Below, one piece after another: positions 58,169 to 64,000 of a stretch of DNA of 64,000 nt. The translations under genes were made by a program, and so were the position numbers. This DNA comes from Clostridiales bacterium CCNA10 (GTDB lineage Bacteria > Bacillota > Clostridia > Oscillospirales > Oscillospiraceae). Every line of letters starts with the position of its first letter. Within the stretch, counting starts at the first letter, position 1. Under the pieces are notes generated by a model. That model had not been told where the DNA came from. It did not search any database and saw only the letters and a program-made list of their open reading frames with translations. The DNA lies in assembly GCA_003573975.1 (NCBI GenBank), contig AP018533.1:1364001-1428000 (forward strand), given 5' to 3'.

Positions 58169-61003
58169 TCAGTGGAGAAGGATGTAATCAGCGGAGGCCC
58201 AGCCGGTGACCGCCTGCCCGGCGGCATCGGAAAAGAGGACCTGATACCAGCCTGGGGTATCGGTGTCCAGAAGGACCACCCGGCTTCCGTTGTTCAGACG
58301 GGAGATGACCGGGTCCTCCTGGCTGGGGCCGGAGCGCACCCGGAGGGTGGGCTCCGCGGTGACAAGGCCGATCTGCCCGGCGGGACCACACTGGAGGACT
58401 GCCTCCGCGGTGAGGGGGCCGCAGGAGGCTGTGATGGTGACGGAGGCATTCCCGCTGCCGGCGTAGACATTGGTGACGACGCCCTCCGGCGAGACCGCGG
58501 CCACGGAGGGATCGCTGGAGCGCCAGGTGACAGGCCCCTCGCCAATGGACAGCTGGGCGGTGAGCTGGAGGGACTCCGCCGAAGCCAGGGTCCCCTCCGT
58601 CTGGCTGAGGATCAGCTGGGCGTCCGGGTCCACCTGGGGGACGTCGGGGGTATCCGGGGACTCAGGGGTCTCGGGAGTCTCAGGCTGGCTGGCGGGGTCA
58701 TAGGTGAGCAGCTGGTAGAGCAGGGCGGCCATCTCCGCCCGGGTCAGCTGCCCCTTGGGGTTGAGCACGCCGCCCGCGCCGCTGGCCAGGCCCTGGGACA
58801 CCAGGGCGGCCGCGTGGGGCCGGGCGTACTCCGCGATCTGGTCCCGGTCAGCGAACCGGTCCAGCACAGTGAGGTCGGGCTCCGGGCTGCTCAGGCCCAG
58901 CAGGGGCATGGCCTGGTGCAGGATGGTGAAGGCCTGCTCCCGGGTGACCAGGTCGGTAGGGCCGAACAGGCCCTCCGCCACGCCGGAGACCAGGTGGTTG
59001 GCACTGGCCCAGGTGATGGCCTGGGCGTAGTAGTCGGAGGGGGAAACGTCAGAGAAGCCGGACGAGCCGGTGACCGCGGGCTTGCCCAGGGCGTTATACA
59101 GCATCAGCACAAAGTCGCCACGGCGGATGGAGTGGTCCCGGCCGAACTCCGTGCTGGAGACGCCGCTGACGATGCCGTGCTCATAGCAGTATTCCACCGC
59201 CGGATAGGACCAGTGCTCCGGGGTCACATCGTTGTGGACGTTCTCAAGCCCCACAGTCACCTTGCTGGTGAGCCCGCCGGCAGTGGCGGTGATGGTCCCG
59301 CTGCTGCCCGTTCCGCCGGAGGTAAACACGCCGTCCTGGGTGATGCTGCCCACATTGCCCTCCACGCTCCAGGTCACTCCTCCGGAGCCGGGACGCAGGG
59401 CCTCACGGGACCAGTAGGAGCCGGAGGCGGCCAGCTGGACGCTCTCCCCGGCCTCCAGCGTGAGGGCGGTGAGGGGGGAGGTGCTGCTCGCCCTGGAGAC
59501 GGTGAGGGAGGTCAGCGTATCCACCACATGGATCTGGGCGGAGCCTGTCAGGTCCAGATCCCGGGAACGGATGGCGATCTCGTCCGTTCCCGCTCTGTCC
59601 CCAGCGGTGTAGATACTGCCATTGAAAGAGCCCAGCTCATTTTTGGAGGAGAACTCAGCGTCGGAGACGCGGCTGGAGACGGTGGCGGCGCCGCCGTCCA
59701 CGGCGGCCACATCGCCCAGAGTCAGGGAGGAACCGGTGAGCACGGTCAGACCGTCCTGCTGAAGGGCCAGGCGCTCCGGCTCCCGGTCCGTGGGGGCGTC
59801 GGTGACCAGCAGGATGAAGGTGGCGCAGGCCCGGAGAGAGCCGCCGGAGGGGGAGTTGTCCACCGCCGGGGCGCTGCTGCCCGGGAGCAGGACACTGAGG
59901 GTTGTGGAGCCGCCGCCGTCCAGGTTCACTGCCCACTGACAGCCCTGCTGGAGCAGCTCGTCAGCCAGGTCCTTCTGGGTCAGACCGGCGGAGTAGCCGG
60001 ACTGCCGGCCGTCCACCGCGTAGAACACCATGGTGCCGTCCTCCTTCACCCCCACTGCGGTGCGGGGAGCCTGGCCGGTGGCATAGTGCCAGGTGGAGCT
60101 GTCCGTCATTTTTCCGCCAGCGATCATGATGTCGCCGCAGCCCCCCGCCCACTGGGCGTCGGAGATGGCGCGGTCAGAGCAGGAGGCGGACAGGGTGACC
60201 TTGTCCCCCACCTGATAGCTGGCGAACAGCTCGGAAAAGCCGGATTCATAGGCGGCAGTGAGGATATAGTTGTCCTCGCCGATGGTGACGGCGTCCTGGG
60301 CCTCAAAGACCTCCGTGACCTCCAAAGTAAGCTCGCCGTTGACGGTGAGGGGGGTGTCCCGGTCATCCTCTGTGACTTGGAAACGGACCATCCGGCCGCC
60401 GGCGGAGTCGGTGCGGGTGGAGACGGAGGAGAAGTCCTCATTATAAAGGTAGAGTCCGCCGGAGGAGTTGCGCCACTTGTTGAAGTGGGTGAGGGAGACC
60501 GAGCTGTCATCCCGGCGGTTGGTCAGGGTGAGTTCCACCTGTGGGGAGGCGGACAGCTCCAGACGGCCGTCCACCACGGAGATGGCATGGTTTCCCTCCG
60601 GGCTGGACTTGTATACCCCCTCCTCGATGGAGATGCCGTTGGGGATGCCGCTGCCCATAGTGAAAAAGTCGCTATTGATGCCGCCCACCACATGGTATCC
60701 CAAACTCTCTGCATAGCTGACCGCCTTGTTGATGGTGGCGGCCCCGTAAATGGTGCCGGAGGACTGGACCATGATGGGGGTGACGTCGCTGCCCGGCTCC
60801 AGCTGGAAGGAGAAACTTTCAATCCGGCCGGAGGAGGGGTGCTCCGAGATGGTATTGATGTACGTCAGGCCGTCGGCCAGGGTGCGGGAGGTGCTCAGCC
60901 GTGTCGTGCCGGCGGAAGCGAAGGCGGACGGGACGAGCAGCGCCGCGGTCAGCACCAGGGCGGCGGCGCGCTTGGACAGATCGTGCAGGTTGGGATACTT
61001 CAT
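58169..61003 (-). CDS. Secreted phosphodiester-glycosidase protein with SLH, Ig-like and SH3-like domains
   Basis: A 944-residue secreted protein. Signal peptide about 1-30 (AAALVLTAALLVPSAFASA). NAGPA-like phosphodiester glycosidase domain about 50-400 (VVGGINSDFF, APRTAVGVKEDG, AVNLDGGGSTT). Bacterial Ig-like region about 405-600. Three S-layer-homology repeats about 600-780 (VEYCYEHGIVSG, AITWASANHLVSG, AAALVSQGLASG). Pro/Glu/Asp linker near 785-800. Big2-type domain and C-terminal SH3b about 885-944 (LRVRSGPSQEDPVISRL). SLH repeats should tether it to the cell wall. RBS aataaggagcg. Confidence 0.92.
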   Translation of the reverse strand: MKYPNLHDLSKRAAALVLTAALLVPSAFASAGTTRLSTSRTLADGLTYINTISEHPSSGRIESFSFQLEPGSDVTPIMVQSSGTIYGAATINKAVSYAESLGYHVVGGINSDFFTMGSGIPNGISIEEGVYKSSPEGNHAISVVDGRLELSASPQVELTLTNRRDDSSVSLTHFNKWRNSSGGLYLYNEDFSSVSTRTDSAGGRMVRFQVTEDDRDTPLTVNGELTLEVTEVFEAQDAVTIGEDNYILTAAYESGFSELFASYQVGDKVTLSASCSDRAISDAQWAGGCGDIMIAGGKMTDSSTWHYATGQAPRTAVGVKEDGTMVFYAVDGRQSGYSAGLTQKDLADELLQQGCQWAVNLDGGGSTTLSVLLPGSSAPAVDNSPSGGSLRACATFILLVTDAPTDREPERLALQQDGLTVLTGSSLTLGDVAAVDGGAATVSSRVSDAEFSSKNELGSFNGSIYTAGDRAGTDEIAIRSRDLDLTGSAQIHVVDTLTSLTVSRASSTSPLTALTLEAGESVQLAASGSYWSREALRPGSGGVTWSVEGNVGSITQDGVFTSGGTGSSGTITATAGGLTSKVTVGLENVHNDVTPEHWSYPAVEYCYEHGIVSGVSSTEFGRDHSIRRGDFVLMLYNALGKPAVTGSSGFSDVSPSDYYAQAITWASANHLVSGVAEGLFGPTDLVTREQAFTILHQAMPLLGLSSPEPDLTVLDRFADRDQIAEYARPHAAALVSQGLASGAGGVLNPKGQLTRAEMAALLYQLLTYDPASQPETPETPESPDTPDVPQVDPDAQLILSQTEGTLASAESLQLTAQLSIGEGPVTWRSSDPSVAAVSPEGVVTNVYAGSGNASVTITASCGPLTAEAVLQCGPAGQIGLVTAEPTLRVRSGPSQEDPVISRLNNGSRVVLLDTDTPGWYQVLFSDAAGQAVTGWASADYILLH

Positions 61004-61230
61004 GTTGACGCTCCTTATTCGTCTGGAGATGGATATGTACAGGCGGGCCCCAGACGGGGCCGGAGGAAAAGCGAAAATGGAATAGACCTCATTATAGCAG
61101 GAACGATCTTTGATTTCAATGCGGACAGCCCGCCAAAAAACGGCAGAAGCGGAAACTTTAATAAAAATTTAAGAAACAGGTGGAAAGTATGAACAGACCA
61201 TGAATCCCGATGGAAACTGTGGGAGAGCGG

Positions 61231-61259
61231 TTGAAAAAGGGGGTGGGTTGGTGTACAAT
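61231..61259 (+). promoter_or_regulatory. Promoter of murJ
   Basis: TTGAAA, 17-bp spacer, TACAAT, about 50 bp upstream of the start codon. Confidence 0.68.
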
Positions 61260-61312
61260 AAAGCGATTCGCCCCCGGACTGGGGGCGGGGTATGGAGAGA
61301 GGAGAGGAAACA

Positions 61313-62878
61313 TTGTCAGAAAACAAGGATCATTCCACCAGGACCATCAGCGTGGTCATGGCCATCACCCTGCTGGGGAAGGTGCTGGGCCTGTTCCGGG
61401 ATCACCTGATGGCGGTGCACTACGGGACCACCGGCATGGAGGCCAAGGCGTTCTATATCGCCAGCCGCATCCCCCGGGTGTTTTTCGATGTGGTGTTCGC
61501 CTCGGCCATCGCGGCCTGTTTCATCCCGGTGTTCAGCGAGTATCTCACCCAGAGAGGGAAAAAGGAGGCCTTCCGCTTTGGAAGCAACTTCCTGTCGGTG
61601 ATGGCTCTGCTCACCGCAGTCCTCACCGTGCTGGGCATCCTGTTCGCCCAGCCCCTGGTGACCCTGTTCGCGGACGGCTATGACCCGCAGACGGCGGAAC
61701 TGGCGGCCTCCCTCACCCGGGTGATGTTCCCCACGGTGCTGTTCACCGGGGTGGCCTTCTCCTTTGTGGGGATCCTCCAGGCCATGGACCGGTTCAATAT
61801 TCCGGCCCTCATCAGCACGGTGTCCAATCTGGTGATCATCGGCTACTTCTTTTTCCTGGACGAGCGGTTTGGGGTGTACGGGCTGGCTGGAGCCTATCTG
61901 CTGGGCTGGCTGCTCCAGGCGGTGGTCCAGGCGCCTTCGCTGCGCCAGCTGGACTTCCGGTACCGGCCGGACTTCTCCTTCCGTTCAGAGGGGATGCGGA
62001 AGGCCTTTGCCCTGATGGGGCCGGTGATGATCTCCACCTGGGTGCAGCCCATCAACCTGACCATCAACACCAAGTTCGGTTCCCGACTGTACGAGGGCGC
62101 GGGGGTGTCCGCCATGGAGTACTCCACCAACCTGTATCTGGTGATCGCCGGGGTGTTCATCCTGTCTATCACCAATGTGATTTTCCCCCGTCTGTCCCGC
62201 CTGACGGCGGAGCACCAGGAGGGGGCCTTCCGGGATACCCTCCGGCAGACCGTCCACGGCAGCCTGTTTTTTGTCCTGCCCATGGCGGCGGGTCTGATGG
62301 TGCTGGCCAGGCCCATGGTGTCCTTCCTGTACGGGGGCGGGGAGTTTGACGCGTTTTCTGTCTCCATCACCTCGGAGGCCCTGGTGTGGGTCTCGCTGGG
62401 GATGGTGGGCTACGGGCTTCAGAACATTCTCAGCCGTGCCTATTTCGCCCGGCAGGATGGGCGGACGCCCCTGGTGGCCGGAGGCGTGTCCATCCTGGCC
62501 AACATCCTTCTCTGCATGGTGCTGACGGAGCCCATGGGCGTGGCCGGACTGGCCATCGCCTCCACGGTGTCCTCCACACTGTATGCCGTGCTGCTGCTGG
62601 TCCCCATGGAGCTGCGGGGAGAGGGGATCCTCTCCGGCGGCTTTGGGGCGGACTTTTTGAAAATGCTGGCGTCCACGGCGGGGATGGCGGCGGTGGTCTG
62701 GCTGGCCCGGAACAGCCTGTCCGCCCTTCTGCCCGCGGGCAAAGCGGGGGAGCTGCTTCTGCTGGGGGCCTGCGCGGCGCTGGGGGCGGCGGTCTATTTC
62801 CTGCTGGCCGGCCTGATGCGTCTGGAGGAGATGGGGCTGGCCCGGGATCTGATGAAACGAATCTTGAAACGAGGTTGA
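61313..62878 (+). CDS. murJ: Lipid II flippase MurJ
   Basis: A 521-residue MOP-superfamily flippase moving lipid II across the membrane for peptidoglycan assembly. Family marks are ITLLGKVLGLFRDHLMA, ASRIPRVFFDVVFASAIAACFIPVFSEYL and FNIPALISTVSNLVIIGYF, with about 14 helices. I take the TTG after aggagagg; an ATG seven codons earlier (61292) is the alternative. The next gene starts 4 bp after the stop, so they are probably co-transcribed. Confidence 0.93.
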   Translation: MSENKDHSTRTISVVMAITLLGKVLGLFRDHLMAVHYGTTGMEAKAFYIASRIPRVFFDVVFASAIAACFIPVFSEYLTQRGKKEAFRFGSNFLSVMALLTAVLTVLGILFAQPLVTLFADGYDPQTAELAASLTRVMFPTVLFTGVAFSFVGILQAMDRFNIPALISTVSNLVIIGYFFFLDERFGVYGLAGAYLLGWLLQAVVQAPSLRQLDFRYRPDFSFRSEGMRKAFALMGPVMISTWVQPINLTINTKFGSRLYEGAGVSAMEYSTNLYLVIAGVFILSITNVIFPRLSRLTAEHQEGAFRDTLRQTVHGSLFFVLPMAAGLMVLARPMVSFLYGGGEFDAFSVSITSEALVWVSLGMVGYGLQNILSRAYFARQDGRTPLVAGGVSILANILLCMVLTEPMGVAGLAIASTVSSTLYAVLLLVPMELRGEGILSGGFGADFLKMLASTAGMAAVVWLARNSLSALLPAGKAGELLLLGACAALGAAVYFLLAGLMRLEEMGLARDLMKRILKRG

Positions 62879-62881
62879 GGT

Positions 62882-64000
62882 ATGGAACGAATGCGAACGA
62901 TCGTGCAGGCCAGCGCCGTGTACCGGGTGCTGGCGGCCCTGTGTCTGTGGTTCGGCGGGCAGTGGAGGGGCAGCGGGCTCATTCAGTGGTTCATCCACCC
63001 CCCGCTCCAGCTGGAGCAGGCGGAGTCGGACCACAGTGTCTTTGCCCGGCTCTGGCGGTGGATCCACGGAGGACTGTGCCGCCTGTACCGGGCCCTGCGC
63101 CTGGACAGGCTGTTTGAGGGCAGCATTTTTCAAAAATGCTGGCTGTGGGCGGGGGCTGCGGCAGTGCTGGCCCCCATCATCCCCACAATGGCGGTGCTGG
63201 GACTGGTGCTGGTCAGTGCATTTTCCCTGCTGCTGAACCTGATGGCGGACAGCGGGCGGAAGCTGTACTACGCACCTATGAACCGCTATCTCTGGCTGTA
63301 CGCGGCCATCTATCTGGCTGGGACCTGGTTCTCCGTGACCCGGGCGAGCAGTCTGCTGGGCGGCGTGCTGACGGTGGCCTTCATCCTCTTCGCCGTCATT
63401 CTGGAAAATTCCATCACCACCCGGCGGCAGCTGGACACCCTGCTGCTCCTGCTGGTGATGGCGGGGACGGCGGTGGCCCTGTACGGCATCTGCCAGTACC
63501 TGTTCGGCTGGGGCTATCAGTCCGCCGCTTGGGCGGACAGTGAGATGTTCGGCGACGTGTTCCGGGTGCCCTCCACTTTGGAGAACCCCAATATGCTGGG
63601 ACAGTACCTGATCCTGGCCATCCCCCTGGGCGGGGCGGGTCTTCTGGCCGCCAAGGACTGGGGGATGCGGGTGTTCTACTTCTGCTGCTGCGGCATCATG
63701 TGCGTGTGTATGCTGCTCACCCTGTCCCGGGGGGCATGGCTGGGCCTGCTGTTTGCCGGCTTCGTCTTTGTGCTGTTTCTCCAGCCCCGGCTGCTACTGC
63801 TGACCCCCCTGCTGCTGGTGGTCCTGTACTTTGTTCTGCCGGACGCGGTGATCAACCGCTTTGCCAGCATCGGAAACCTGGGGGACAGCTCCACCTCCTA
63901 CCGGGTGTACATCTGGATGGGCACCCTGGCCATGCTGAAGGACTACTGGATGTGCGGCATCGGACCGGGGGACGCGGCCTTCAATCTGGTGTATCCCAAG
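62882..64000 (+). CDS. O-antigen ligase/Wzy-type membrane protein, N-terminal part
   Basis: An open frame from ATG (RBS gaggttgaggt) to the end of the window, 373 codons without a stop. It encodes a polytopic membrane protein of the O-antigen ligase/polymerase family: VPSTLENPNMLGQYLILAIPLGG, LTLSRGAWLGLLFAGFV and CGIGPGDAAFNLVYP are typical, the latter two starting around residues 280 and 360. Likely role: polymerising or attaching a cell-surface polysaccharide. Partial at the right edge. Confidence 0.87.
   Translation, partial: MERMRTIVQASAVYRVLAALCLWFGGQWRGSGLIQWFIHPPLQLEQAESDHSVFARLWRWIHGGLCRLYRALRLDRLFEGSIFQKCWLWAGAAAVLAPIIPTMAVLGLVLVSAFSLLLNLMADSGRKLYYAPMNRYLWLYAAIYLAGTWFSVTRASSLLGGVLTVAFILFAVILENSITTRRQLDTLLLLLVMAGTAVALYGICQYLFGWGYQSAAWADSEMFGDVFRVPSTLENPNMLGQYLILAIPLGGAGLLAAKDWGMRVFYFCCCGIMCVCMLLTLSRGAWLGLLFAGFVFVLFLQPRLLLLTPLLLVVLYFVLPDAVINRFASIGNLGDSSTSYRVYIWMGTLAMLKDYWMCGIGPGDAAFNLVYPK

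Noticed and set aside
58172-61192. A 1006-codon plus-strand open frame opposite the SLH protein
   Set aside because: Gly/Ala/Val-rich shadow of a gene with a clear signal peptide, domains and RBS on the minus strand.

Overview
The window is a stretch of chromosome from a GC-rich, Gram-positive-type anaerobe, most likely a gut Oscillospiraceae (Flavonifractor/Pseudoflavonifractor-like) member of the Bacillota. Evidence: TrmFO, a T-box leader, an S-layer-homology protein, MurJ, an electron-bifurcating type [FeFe] hydrogenase, and a complete hydroxyglutarate-pathway cluster in the same order as in Acidaminococcus fermentans. No rRNA, tRNA or CRISPR array was seen. The species name is inference.

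Layout. 1-8.3 kb: housekeeping genes on the + strand (3' end of dprA, topA, trmFO, plsX, acpP, rnc), interrupted by two copies of a small module (an XRE repressor divergent from a small helical protein; the second partner has decayed) and by a repeat-rich 1 kb gap in which the 3' end of trmFO is duplicated. 8.6-15.6 kb: MATE exporter, SulP anion transporter, a Cys-type T-box with cysE-cysS, and azlCD. 15.8-26.8 kb: a mobile element of about 10.9 kb inserted in the 5' end of a low-molecular-weight tyrosine phosphatase gene. It has a Tn916-type integrase and excisionase, a MobA/MobL relaxase with a candidate oriT, CHC2-primase and VapE-like replication genes, and two AT-rich cargo genes (a CorC/HlyC-like CBS protein behind a leader-peptide attenuator, and a VOC-family protein). 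Its right end gives the disrupted phosphatase a new promoter-proximal region, RBS and first codons.

27.3-39.3 kb: glutamate fermentation. A divergent AraC regulator faces gctAB-gcdA-hgdCAB, followed by a second promoter and gcdC, an OadG-biotin-carrier fusion, and gcdB, then glutaminase on the other strand. Together these turn glutamine into glutamate and carry 2-hydroxyglutarate through hydroxyglutaryl-CoA and glutaconyl-CoA to crotonyl-CoA, with Na+ export at the decarboxylase. The 2-hydroxyglutarate dehydrogenase is not in the window.

39.5-42.9 kb: an IclR regulator between an Nramp-fold transporter that lacks the canonical metal motifs and a ureohydrolase with a Cys in place of a bridging metal-ligand Asp. 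Both flanking genes have a TTGACA promoter with the same AACGATA-N-TATCGTT palindrome just downstream, so they look like one small regulon of unknown substrate. This is the best candidate for an undescribed system here.

43-48.5 kb: a DUF4397-type protein with 20-residue repeats, an AIM24 protein, LysR divergent from a split ChrA pair, and BrnQ. 48.8-52.9 kb: hydCBA, a trimeric [FeFe] hydrogenase able to dispose of reductant from fermentation. 53.2-56.2 kb: a YwqG-like protein, an unknown protein and a nitrilase-family amidase, with overlapping or tightly spaced genes. 56.3-64 kb: a TGS/P-loop nucleoside kinase, a large secreted phosphodiester-glycosidase/SLH protein, murJ and a truncated O-antigen-ligase-like polymerase that runs off the end.
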